Below are positions 40,920-50,584 of a stretch of DNA of 52,217 bases, piece after piece; the first letter of the stretch is position 1; each line of letters opens with the position of its first letter. Below the pieces are notes generated by a model, which saw only the letters and a list, made by a program, of their open reading frames with translations, did not search any database and was not told the DNA's origin. The position numbers and the translations under genes are program-made. Source of the DNA: VBAS01 sp035318985 (lineage in GTDB: Bacteria; Bacteroidota; Bacteroidia; Chitinophagales; Chitinophagaceae); contig DATHDP010000137.1 in the NCBI GenBank assembly GCA_035318985.1, positions 1-52,217 on the forward strand, in the 5' to 3' direction.

Positions 40920-43900
40920 TTATCCTCGTTTAATAATTTTTCTATTAATGACATTGTTGTCAGAAATTACTCGCAGAATGTAGAAACCTGCGGGGAGTTT
41001 ATCTGTATTATCAATATTAATTCTGTTTCTGCCTTTTACCAGGTTATAGCTTCCCATCTTCAGTGTATGCTGGTACTGATCAAGAATTTCAACCTGGACC
41101 AATCCATCATCACCGGAAATAAGATCAAATTTCACATGCGAATTGAAGGGATTAACTAATGACTCAATTTGCAGCCCGGCTTTATCACCTATTAATTGAA
41201 CTACTTTAGAATATTTAGATTTATTACTCTGCGTTTTAATTTCTTTAATTCTATACCATGAAAGAGTATTATCCAATAATTCCGGATCAATAAAAGTATA
41301 GCGATTTGTTTCAGCAGATGGATCTTTGTACCCGGTTATTTCACCGATCTTAACAAATCTGCTTCCATCTTTACTTTTTTGTATTTCGTATTTAACTGGT
41401 TCTTGTTCTTTAGAAGTTGTCCAGTATAAAACTCCCTGGTTATTTTCATTTCGGCCCTTGAAAGACAGAATACCAACATTTAATAAGAAATCACATGGGT
41501 TCACATCTAATGTCACAGTTGCTCCTCCGGAAAAACTACAAGAAGAATTAGTAAGGTTTGATGATGTACTTGCAATAACCACTCTATACTGTGACCCGCT
41601 GTCAGCACCATAGGCAATAAATGTTGGATATGAAACACTATATGCCCAGGCTGAGCCATTCCAGGTTGGAGTTAATGATCCTGTTACACCAGTTGAAGTC
41701 CAGGTGGCTCCATTGTCAATACTTTTCTCAAATTTATAGTAAGTATAGTTATCATAATAGGATGCTATGATCGCACCAACGTCTACTGTATTACTATCAC
41801 AAACAAAAGGATTTGGTCCGGGGGTAACCGTGACTTCGGGGCTACAGGTAGCAACCACAATATCATCAATAGCCCAGTCATTACCACCGCCACCGGGTGC
41901 ATTATTTCTAATTACTAATTCAAATCCGGTTTCAGTAGGTCCGGTTTTGTAAACGAATCCTCTTTTTACCCATGAGTTCATTGAATCGGATGCTGCCTGT
42001 GTTATACCAGCTCCGGTCCCTAAATAATAAAGATTACCTGTTTGATAATGATCTTGTCCATTAATTTGGAAAGCGAGGTTAGGCGGCACACCAGATGAAT
42101 CGTTTAAAGCAAAAGGAATATAGCCAGTATTTGGATTTGATGCCGCTCCCTTACCAGTGGAGTCGCAACCACATTTATAGCAAACATTTCTTACCCATGC
42201 CGAAAGCTCATAATAAGTATTAGGGCAAAGATTCGTAATTGTTGACCTGAAGGCTGTATCTGTTTTATAAGCTGCATTAACAACCAGCATATAACCACAC
42301 GGATTTGCTGCACTTACAGGTTGAGTTGTATCACATGGAGGATTTCCTTTAGCAGTATTACTGGCACCGGTATGGTCACCTATAATATCCCAATGACCAA
42401 ACACACGTTGCGGAACAGAAGAGCCGAGAGTTGATTTATTAAACGTATTAATTGTTGTAAACGTAGAGCTGGTATTATTTGGAATACCGTAGAAATAGTC
42501 ATTCGGTCCACCCGAGTTTACCGTAAAAGGTTTATAAGTATAACTTGGAACAGCGGCGGAAACAGCCCGGTTCCTCACAAGAGGAGTAGAACCAGAAGCA
42601 GCACCGAATGTACCGTTTGTTTCTATTCCTACCTGGTTATTAGAGGAAAGAGAACTTGAACATAAACCCGGACTAACATATACTACAAGGCTATCATTTC
42701 TGAATGATGCCATCTTCATATTTGATCCGTCTTTATAAGTAAATGCGCCGCCGCCCCAGTTTATCTTTTGATTATAAGTCGAATAAACCTGGACACGGTA
42801 GGTAGCCATAACAATACATGTACTGTTATAAACCGATGGTCGGGAGGTATTGGATAAACTGCCTCTTGTATATGCGTTAGCGCCAATTCCAATATTGATC
42901 TGTATTGCCGTATCCCCGCTACCAAGTGCAGTATACCAGCCTGCATCGTCGCCCGGGGCATCAGTAAACTCAGCTTTTACAGGGCTATCTCTGCGATAAA
43001 TTTTTCCTTCATTCGTTCTCTCTACTATACTGGTTGATAAAAGCGTAAATCCGCTATTAGCTTGTAGCGTATCATAGAAAGCTATACTATCAACAGAGCC
43101 ACCCCTAACAACAAAAGTTGCTCTTATTTCTAATACGTCTCCTGGTTCCACACTTCCACCAACATCTAACTTAGTAAGGTTTACATAACTTTTACTATAG
43201 TCAATTGTTGCTGTCGATCCAGTGCCGGGAGTTGTGATACAAATATTAAAGTTCCAGTTACTGCCCCCGGTAAAAGTGCTTCCAGTGTGAACTCTTACAT
43301 AATATGTATTACCCACAGTTAATCCAGTTCCTCCTGGTAACAAACTAAGGGCTGCACCAGTACTACTATTACATTGCATTGATGTAAGAGATCCACAAGT
43401 GCCGGAATATAATTCCAGATATCCTGTATATGTTTGAATGTTTGATTGGATACTGCTTAATGAGATAGTATTAAAAGGTGATGTTGCGGTAAAGACGTAC
43501 CACACATCTGCACCCGGTGAACTAGCACAGTTGCTTGATACCACCGGGCTCGAAACTGTTGCACCTGCCAAAGTACCTCCGGTATTTGAACAACCTGCGC
43601 CTGCTGCACCCGGTGTTAAAGTCACTGCTCCTGAACATGCATCATTGGCCGGTGGTGATGCAACAACCGGATCTTGTACACATACAGTGAAAGTTGGTGT
43701 AGCCCCGTTATTTGTTGTTATTCTTACATAATATGTTTGGCCAACAGTAAGACCCGTTGCATTTATTGTTTTAGGTGAACTGTTACCGCTTGAGTTTGCT
43801 AAACAAGTAAGAGATCCGCATGATCCCGAATATAATTCTCCTTGTATTCGACCACTCGAACCTGTAACTGTAATAGAAGGCATAGGTGTTTGTGCAACGA

Positions 43901-45695
43901 AGCTATACCAAACATCAACTTCGTTGTAGCCTCCACAGCCAGGAAGACCAGCTGTAAAAGTTGCTCCAACCAAGGTGCCAGCAGTTGGAGTAGCACAAGC
44001 TGTAGTTGAAGAAGTTAATGTTATTGCTCCCTGGCACTGATCAAAAGTTGCAGTATGAGTTACACAAATATCAAAGCTGGCAACTGTTCCAGCACCTGTT
44101 GGATCTGCTCCCATATTTGATACTCGAACTTTATAGGTAGTCCCAACCGTTAATCCTGTTTGAGTAATAGTAGTAACACCGCAGACTGGTACACCTAAAG
44201 CAGCACATGCACTTGTATAAATTTGTATACGAGTAGTACCGCCAGAGAGATTTGCACCTAGATTACTAATAGTAACCGTATGGCTTGTAGCTGCTGCAAC
44301 AAAACTATACCATACATCATAATATGTGCCTGCAACAAAGCAACCCAATGCGCCTCCGCTTGGTGTTGCCAGGTTTAATGAACCGGAAGTATTGACACAG
44401 GTTGTATTCGAAGTCAAACTTATTGCCCCAGCACAGTTATCGTTTGCCGGCGCAGCATGTGTAACACATATGTTAAAGGTATTAGATGCGCTTATTGTGC
44501 TTGGATCTGTATAGATCCTTACATAATACGTAGTACCAACTGTAAGGGTCGTAGTGTTTAATGATGTTCCGCTAACACAGGATATAGATGTAAGTGATGC
44601 ACAAGATCCTGAAAATAATTGTATGCGTGGGTTGGCCGGTGCAGACGATAACGTAATCGTCGTATTTGTAGACAGCGCAACAAAGCTATACCAAACGTCA
44701 TTCCGGTTTGCAACACCACAACCAATGGATGCTATAGTAGAAGGTGATGCTCCAATTAATGTACCGCCAGTGTTAGAACAAGCGGCGTTAGATGTTAAGC
44801 TGATCGCTCCTGTACATTCGTCATTAGCTGGTGGAGTATGTGTAACGCAAATATTAAAATCGGCAACACCACCTGACCCGGATGGGTTACTGTTCATATT
44901 GGCCACTCTGACATAATAAGTAGTACCAACTGTTAATCCGGATTTGGTAACAGAAGTAGTTCCACAGGCGGAAAGATTGGTTAAAGCGGCACAGTTTCCA
45001 CCATATATCTGCATTTGAGGGCTTGTAATATTTGCGCCTAAACTACTTAACGTTACAGTTTCAGTTGTAGCTGCTGCTACAAATGAATACCAAACATCAT
45101 AGTATGTTCCTGCGGCAAAACAACCCGGAGGTGTTGTGCCATTTGCGCTTGCAATGTTTAATGTGCCTGCTGTATTGATACAAGTAATATTAGATGTCAG
45201 GCTTACAGCACCGGCACAATTATCATTTGCCGGTGGAGTATGGGTGACGCAAATATTAAAAGTACCTGTTTTCGAATTCTGTGTATATACCCTGATATAA
45301 TATGTGTTGCCAACTGTAAGCGAGGCATATGTAATCGTAGAGTTTCCACAAGCAAGTGATGTGAATGATCCACATGTACCTGAAAGAAGCTGTACTCGAA
45401 TTTGTGCAGGACCCGATGATATGGTGATCGTATGAGTTGTTGCTTGTGCAACAAATGTGTACCATACATCCAACTTATCAGAAGCGCCACAACCAATAGT
45501 TGCACCGGGAAATGTTGAAGGATTCCATGTTGCATTTACATTGGTACCTCCGATGTTTATACAAGATGTATTCGAGGTTAGTGTTATTGCCGCGGAACAT
45601 TCATTATTACTTGGCTGGGCAAAAGAAATACTGGAAGAAAATATTCCCAGGAGTAAAAGAATGGCGGTAACAAAAGGATATCGGAAGCGGCTCAT
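40920..45695 (-). CDS. Giant T9SS repeat protein 1 (six Cys-bearing repeats)
   Basis: A 1591-residue secreted protein. After the signal peptide (FVTAILLLLGIFSSSISFAQ) come six tandem repeats of about 130 residues (to ~residue 825). Each has the pattern N(D/E)xCxxAixLTS ... C ... DVWYxFVA ... qlYSGxCgSLtsl.C ... GLTVGtTYYVRV ... FnICVTHtPPAND. A shared C-terminal half follows: a stretch starting TIDYSKSYVNLTK (~830), a Cys-rich patch NVCYKCGCDSTGK (~1168), a Gly-rich NAPGGGGNDWAIDDI (~1265), a fibronectin-III-like module (LYWTTSKEQEPVKYEIQKSK) and a type A sorting domain (~1503-1591, ending INRKIIKRG). The Cys count suggests disulfides. A surface adhesin or matrix protein is likely; ligand unknown. 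It is tandem with a paralogue. Confidence 0.88.
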   Translation of the reverse strand: MSRFRYPFVTAILLLLGIFSSSISFAQPSNNECSAAITLTSNTSCINIGGTNVNATWNPSTFPGATIGCGASDKLDVWYTFVAQATTHTITISSGPAQIRVQLLSGTCGSFTSLACGNSTITYASLTVGNTYYIRVYTQNSKTGTFNICVTHTPPANDNCAGAVSLTSNITCINTAGTLNIASANGTTPPGCFAAGTYYDVWYSFVAAATTETVTLSSLGANITSPQMQIYGGNCAALTNLSACGTTSVTKSGLTVGTTYYVRVANMNSNPSGSGGVADFNICVTHTPPANDECTGAISLTSNAACSNTGGTLIGASPSTIASIGCGVANRNDVWYSFVALSTNTTITLSSAPANPRIQLFSGSCASLTSISCVSGTSLNTTTLTVGTTYYVRIYTDPSTISASNTFNICVTHAAPANDNCAGAISLTSNTTCVNTSGSLNLATPSGGALGCFVAGTYYDVWYSFVAAATSHTVTISNLGANLSGGTTRIQIYTSACAALGVPVCGVTTITQTGLTVGTTYKVRVSNMGADPTGAGTVASFDICVTHTATFDQCQGAITLTSSTTACATPTAGTLVGATFTAGLPGCGGYNEVDVWYSFVAQTPMPSITVTGSSGRIQGELYSGSCGSLTCLANSSGNSSPKTINATGLTVGQTYYVRITTNNGATPTFTVCVQDPVVASPPANDACSGAVTLTPGAAGAGCSNTGGTLAGATVSSPVVSSNCASSPGADVWYVFTATSPFNTISLSSIQSNIQTYTGYLELYSGTCGSLTSMQCNSSTGAALSLLPGGTGLTVGNTYYVRVHTGSTFTGGSNWNFNICITTPGTGSTATIDYSKSYVNLTKLDVGGSVEPGDVLEIRATFVVRGGSVDSIAFYDTLQANSGFTLLSTSIVERTNEGKIYRRDSPVKAEFTDAPGDDAGWYTALGSGDTAIQINIGIGANAYTRGSLSNTSRPSVYNSTCIVMATYRVQVYSTYNQKINWGGGAFTYKDGSNMKMASFRNDSLVVYVSPGLCSSSLSSNNQVGIETNGTFGAASGSTPLVRNRAVSAAVPSYTYKPFTVNSGGPNDYFYGIPNNTSSTFTTINTFNKSTLGSSVPQRVFGHWDIIGDHTGASNTAKGNPPCDTTQPVSAANPCGYMLVVNAAYKTDTAFRSTITNLCPNTYYELSAWVRNVCYKCGCDSTGKGAASNPNTGYIPFALNDSSGVPPNLAFQINGQDHYQTGNLYYLGTGAGITQAASDSMNSWVKRGFVYKTGPTETGFELVIRNNAPGGGGNDWAIDDIVVATCSPEVTVTPGPNPFVCDSNTVDVGAIIASYYDNYTYYKFEKSIDNGATWTSTGVTGSLTPTWNGSAWAYSVSYPTFIAYGADSGSQYRVVIASTSSNLTNSSCSFSGGATVTLDVNPCDFLLNVGILSFKGRNENNQGVLYWTTSKEQEPVKYEIQKSKDGSRFVKIGEITGYKDPSAETNRYTFIDPELLDNTLSWYRIKEIKTQSNKSKYSKVVQLIGDKAGLQIESLVNPFNSHVKFDLISGDDGLVQVEILDQYQHTLKMGSYNLVKGRNRINIDNTDKLPAGFYILRVISDNNVINRKIIKRG

Positions 45696-45974
45696 ATCGA
45701 CTAAGGTGCTTTGGTTTTTCAGAATATTGGATTAGCGACAAAATAAATGTTCCGGGCTATTTATAACAAGAGCGATTATACTCGAGTATGAATAGGGTTT
45801 TTACAATTTGAATACAGAGATATCCCGTGTGAAATTTCCATTAGAGATCAATGTACTCAAGCAACAGAGTTATAAACGAATAAAAGGCAGTAATATTTTA
45901 AGTGTTCGTGGAGAAAGATTAAAAGATCAGAATAAAAAATATTGGTAAATCAATTTTTGCTAACGGTTTTTATT

Positions 45975-48900
45975 TTAATACTGCTTTACTATTTTCCTGT
46001 TCAATATATTTCCATTTGCGATAACCTGTAAAATATAAATACCTGCGGGAAGACGATCTAAATTTGAAACTGTAATATTGTTTTTACCTTTCATAAGCAT
46101 GTATTGGGTAGACTTGAGATTTCGTTCAAACACGTCAAGAATATTTACATTAACATTGCCTTCCCATCCTGAGACCAGGTCAAATTTTACCTGCGACCTG
46201 AAAGGGTTGACCAATGATTCAATCTGCAAACCTGCTTTATCACCAATTAACTGAATTACTTTTGAATATTTAAATTCATTACGCTGCGTCTTCACCGCTT
46301 TTATCCTATACCAGGAAAGAGTATTGTCTAATGACTCAGGATCGGTAAACGTATAGTTATTTAATTCCGCATTAGGGTTCTTGTATCCTTGTACTTCATC
46401 AATAGTAACAAAGCTGCTTGCATCTTTACTTTTTTGGATCTCATATTTAACAGGTTCATTCTCTTTTGAAGTGGTCCAAAATAAAACACCATTATTATTT
46501 TCATTTCTTCCCCTGAAATTTAGCACATCAACACCTAATAGCGCATCACACCCATCAACAGTTAATGTAATTGTTGCTCCATCAGTATAACGACAACTTG
46601 AACTTCCGATATTGGCCATTGTTGTTGCTACAGTTACGCGGAATTGTCTTCCGCTATCGGCCTTATAGGCAACAAAAGTTGGATAAGTAACTGAATAGGC
46701 CCATGCAGATCCGTTCCAAACTGGAGATGTTGGTCCACCAACCGGTCCGGCTGTACTCCATGTAACACCGTCATCAGTACTTACTTCCCATTGGTAATAA
46801 ATATAATTATTATAGAATGATGTAACAGTAGCTCCAAGGTCTACAGTATTGCTGTCGCATATGAAAGGATTAGGGCCCGGTGTAACTGCGATATTCGGTG
46901 TACAGGTCTTTAAACTGATATCGTCTATTGCCCAGTCATTTCCTCCACCGCCAGGTGCATTATTCCGAAGAGTCATTGTAAAATTATTTTCCATAGGACC
47001 TGTCCTGTAAACAAATGATTTGCGTACCCATGTATTTAAAGTATCTGAACCAGTTTGAGTACCTCCCAATCCCTGGTATATAATGTCCCCGGTAGTATAA
47101 TAGTCTTTGCCATTAATTTCAATGGCAATATTTGGCCTTACACCAGATGAGTCTCCCGGTCCTGTGGGAATATATCCTGCATTCGAATTAAAACGACCGG
47201 TAGAATCGCAACCGCATTTAGAGCATACATTCTTGAACCATGCAGAAATTTCATAATAAGTATCAGCACAAGCACCGGTTACATTAAAAGAAAAGGCATT
47301 ATCTATATTATAAGATGCGTTTATAACAAGCATGTATCCACAGGGATTTGACGCACTAATGGGAGCTGCCAGGTTACATGGTGGATTCCCTTTTGCTGGA
47401 TTGACAGCACCGGTATGATCGCCGGAAATATCCCAAACACCATGTACACGTGCTGCATTTGATTTAGGTAATGTTTGATTGGTAGAACCGGCGGCACTGG
47501 TGTTATTGGCAACCCCATAATAATAGTCATTAGGAGTACTTGCACCGAAATTTGTATATATATAATCTGTATTGGGTGAAACACCCCTGTTTTGAGGCGC
47601 ACCATTGGGACCAGGAGAAGTGCCAAATGTTCCGTTTGATTCATCACCCAGGATATTTGAAGATGATATTGCATCAAGACATGATCCCGGGCTTTTGAAA
47701 ACCATCAAACTATCCTTTGGAAAACTAATATTATATAAAACACCGGTTGCTGTATCTCTATAACTAAATCCTCCCCCACCAAAATTTATTGAAGTACCAT
47801 AACCTGCATTTACCGTTACACGATAAGTGGCAAGAATAATACATGTATTATTTCCAAAATTAGGCCTTGAAGTGTTTCTTAATTTTCCACGTGTATCTCT
47901 ATTGGCGCCTAATCCCATATTAATGCGAAAAGTTGTATCTGTTCCAGCGCCGGCAGTAATGTAATATCCTGCATCATCTACCGCGTCATTATAAGCATCA
48001 GTAAAATAAGTTGCATTAGAAGGGCTGTAAAGTTTTCCTTCATTAGTTCTTAATGCTATTGTTCCGGGAATATAACCCAATCCTCCGCCAGCAGCTAACG
48101 TATCATAAAAGGCAACACTGTCTATCGACTTATTTATGCCACCAGTTCTATTAACAACTAATGTCGCCCTGATCTCTAATACATCACCGGGGTCAATGGT
48201 GCCACCAACCGATCCGTCAGTAAGATTTAAATAGCTTTTTGCGTATTCGATCGTTGCACCAATTCTGTCGGTTATACAAATATTAAATCCCCATGTACCT
48301 GCTGCCGGAGGTGCCATACTTGTATTTGTTGTTATTCTTATATAGTAAGTAGCTCCGACAGTTAATCCACTTCCACCCGGCGTTAGTGGACTAGCTGAAC
48401 ATCCACGAGATGTTAATGAACCACAAGCGCCGCTGAATAATTGAATTAATGGGCTGGCTGCAGTAAGACTTGCACCAATTGAACTTAAAGTAATTGTTGG
48501 GTAAGCTGTCTCAGCAACAAAACTATACCACACATCAGAGGAACCATTATTACCGCAGGCTGGCAGACCTGCTGTTGCCGTTGCATTGAGTAAAGTACCT
48601 GAAATATTGGAACAGTTTGCATCGCTGGTTAACGATGTGGCACCAGTACATAAATCATTTGCCGGCGGGGGTGCTACGGTAGTCACACAAATATTGAAAT
48701 TAGCTACAGTACCAGTTCCCGATGGATTTGCTCCAAAGTTGGCAATTCTTACATAATAGGTTGTCCCAATCAGTAATCCTCCTTGTGTTAATGAAGTTGC
48801 TGATGCACATCCAACAGGAACAAGAGCCGCACAGTTTCCACTGAATATTTGAATTCTTGGTGCAGTAAAATTTGAACCAATGCTTCCTAATGTGATCGTA

Positions 48901-50399
48901 TGAGTGACAGTTGTAGCAACGAATCTATACCATACATCATAATATGTTCCTGCAGCAACACATCCTATTGCAACACCCACAATGGTTGGTGTTGCCAGGT
49001 CAAGTGTTCCTGAAGTTGTGGCACAAGTTACTCCTGGTGTAAGAGTAGTAAAACCTGCACATAGATCATTAACAGGAGGCCCCTGCAAACAAATACTAAA
49101 ATTCCAGTCATTGGTTGCTGAAGCTGTTGGACTTGCTGTTACATAAACTCTCACATAATAAGTATTCCCGATCGTTAATGTCGTTAATGATAACCTTCCA
49201 CCTGTGACATTTACAGCCTGGCAACCTAACGATGCTAAAACACCTCCACAATTGTTGGTACTGCTGCTTAACATTTGAACATATGTAGTAGCGGTTGAAA
49301 GATTGTTGCCAAGATTGCTTATAGTAACAGCATGTGTAGTAGAAGTGGCTACGAATGAAAACCATACATCATAAGTTGTAGTAGCAGTAGCACCACCGCA
49401 AGCACCTATAGGTGCAGAGTTAGTAGCATAGCGAAGATTTGCTGTAACGTTATTGCAAGCAGGAGCTGGGTTTGATGTTAATACTGTTGCTCCACTGCAA
49501 TTGTCATTTGAAGGCGGTGGATTAGGATGCGTAACGCATATATCAAAACGGCTATTATTATTTGATGTTGGCCATGAACCAATATTTGATACACGAACGT
49601 AATAGGTGTTGCCGAGTGTTAATCCAGTAGCTGTAAGAGTTGTTGTTCCGCATATTAAAGATGTTAAAGATCCGCAGGAACCACTGAATAATTGTAATTC
49701 GGGATTTGTAAAATTGGAGCCAATGCTACTGATGGTTACTGTTTGAGTGGTGCTTGCTGCAGTAAATTTAAACCATGTATCAAAATGCAGACCACCCGAT
49801 GCACAACCAACAGGTATGCCTGAGCTGGCAGTCGCATATCTCATTGTGTGCTGATCATTATTACATGAGGTTGATGATGTCAGCGAAATAGCTCCTGCAC
49901 ATTCGTCGTTCGTTGGTGGCGTGCCCGGATGTGTGATACAAATATCAAAGTTTCCATTTGCAGCAACAGCAACACCTACGTTTGATACCCGGACATAATA
50001 AGTATTACCTATAGTTAACCCTGTACCTATAAGTGAAGTAGTACCACAAACGAGAGATGTTAGTGATGCACAACTTCCACTATATAATTGTACTTCGGGG
50101 TTTGTTATACCTGACTCAAGATTACTTATGCTGACGCCATGTGTTGTATTCGTTGCGGTAAACTTGAACCATACATCATAATGCACTCCGCCTGATTCAC
50201 AACCCGCTGGTAAACCCGCACTTGCAGTTGCGCCTTGAAGATCATATTGATTATTGTTACAGGTTGTTGATGATGTTCTGCTAATAGCGTTTGAGCAGTT
50301 ATTATTAGCTGGTTGGGCAAAAATATTTAATGAAAATAAAAAAGCAAATGGTAATACCAGGATACGAATAGATATATAAGAGGTCGTTTTTGGTTTCAT
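45975..50399 (-). CDS. Giant T9SS repeat protein 2 (five Cys-bearing repeats)
   Basis: A 1474-residue paralogue of the preceding protein. The start at 50399 (MKPKTTSYISIRILVLPFAF) is preferred over the ATG 8 codons upstream because it gives a clean signal peptide ending FSLNIFAQ. Five N-terminal repeats (about 136 residues each, to ~residue 710) have the same NDxCxxAisLTS ... DVWFKFTA ... QLYSGSCASLTSLVCG pattern. The rest matches protein 1 closely: TIEYAKSYLNLTDG, NVCSKCGCDSTGR, RNNAPGGGGNDWAIDDISLK, GVLFWTTSKENEPVKYEIQK and the type A sorting tail (GDKAGLQIESLVNPFRSQ ... NRKIVKQY). One repeat fewer than protein 1 suggests repeat gain or loss after duplication. Confidence 0.88.
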   Translation of the reverse strand: MKPKTTSYISIRILVLPFAFLFSLNIFAQPANNNCSNAISRTSSTTCNNNQYDLQGATASAGLPAGCESGGVHYDVWFKFTATNTTHGVSISNLESGITNPEVQLYSGSCASLTSLVCGTTSLIGTGLTIGNTYYVRVSNVGVAVAANGNFDICITHPGTPPTNDECAGAISLTSSTSCNNDQHTMRYATASSGIPVGCASGGLHFDTWFKFTAASTTQTVTISSIGSNFTNPELQLFSGSCGSLTSLICGTTTLTATGLTLGNTYYVRVSNIGSWPTSNNNSRFDICVTHPNPPPSNDNCSGATVLTSNPAPACNNVTANLRYATNSAPIGACGGATATTTYDVWFSFVATSTTHAVTISNLGNNLSTATTYVQMLSSSTNNCGGVLASLGCQAVNVTGGRLSLTTLTIGNTYYVRVYVTASPTASATNDWNFSICLQGPPVNDLCAGFTTLTPGVTCATTSGTLDLATPTIVGVAIGCVAAGTYYDVWYRFVATTVTHTITLGSIGSNFTAPRIQIFSGNCAALVPVGCASATSLTQGGLLIGTTYYVRIANFGANPSGTGTVANFNICVTTVAPPPANDLCTGATSLTSDANCSNISGTLLNATATAGLPACGNNGSSDVWYSFVAETAYPTITLSSIGASLTAASPLIQLFSGACGSLTSRGCSASPLTPGGSGLTVGATYYIRITTNTSMAPPAAGTWGFNICITDRIGATIEYAKSYLNLTDGSVGGTIDPGDVLEIRATLVVNRTGGINKSIDSVAFYDTLAAGGGLGYIPGTIALRTNEGKLYSPSNATYFTDAYNDAVDDAGYYITAGAGTDTTFRINMGLGANRDTRGKLRNTSRPNFGNNTCIILATYRVTVNAGYGTSINFGGGGFSYRDTATGVLYNISFPKDSLMVFKSPGSCLDAISSSNILGDESNGTFGTSPGPNGAPQNRGVSPNTDYIYTNFGASTPNDYYYGVANNTSAAGSTNQTLPKSNAARVHGVWDISGDHTGAVNPAKGNPPCNLAAPISASNPCGYMLVINASYNIDNAFSFNVTGACADTYYEISAWFKNVCSKCGCDSTGRFNSNAGYIPTGPGDSSGVRPNIAIEINGKDYYTTGDIIYQGLGGTQTGSDTLNTWVRKSFVYRTGPMENNFTMTLRNNAPGGGGNDWAIDDISLKTCTPNIAVTPGPNPFICDSNTVDLGATVTSFYNNYIYYQWEVSTDDGVTWSTAGPVGGPTSPVWNGSAWAYSVTYPTFVAYKADSGRQFRVTVATTMANIGSSSCRYTDGATITLTVDGCDALLGVDVLNFRGRNENNNGVLFWTTSKENEPVKYEIQKSKDASSFVTIDEVQGYKNPNAELNNYTFTDPESLDNTLSWYRIKAVKTQRNEFKYSKVIQLIGDKAGLQIESLVNPFRSQVKFDLVSGWEGNVNVNILDVFERNLKSTQYMLMKGKNNITVSNLDRLPAGIYILQVIANGNILNRKIVKQY

Positions 50400-50441
50400 A
50401 GGATCGGAATTATTCTCTATCAATCAGCACATTGATCTAAA

Positions 50442-50449
50442 CAAAAATA
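50442..50449 (-). promoter_or_regulatory. Candidate -7 element of giant protein 2
   Basis: On the minus strand the sequence TATTTTTG (TAnnTTTG) lies 42 bp upstream of the preferred ATG at 50399, which would give a leader of about 35 bases. No clear -33 TTG was found at the proper distance. The divergent gene starts at 50585, so the 185 bp between the two starts must hold both promoters. Confidence 0.42.
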
Positions 50450-50584
50450 GGTTTGAAAATAGCCTCGTATAAGAGTGCTTTTTCTAAACTTTTAATAGAA
50501 CAATTACGATTAAAATCGGGTATTAATGCTTCGTTACTGATAAAATAAATAAATAGTTTAGCCCTCTAAAATCCTTGAAAGACC

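Noticed and set aside
43438..44916. Long plus-strand open frames opposite the giant repeat proteins
   Set aside because: They mirror the Thr/Ser/Gly-rich codons of the minus-strand genes, lack starts with signal sequences and show no family features.
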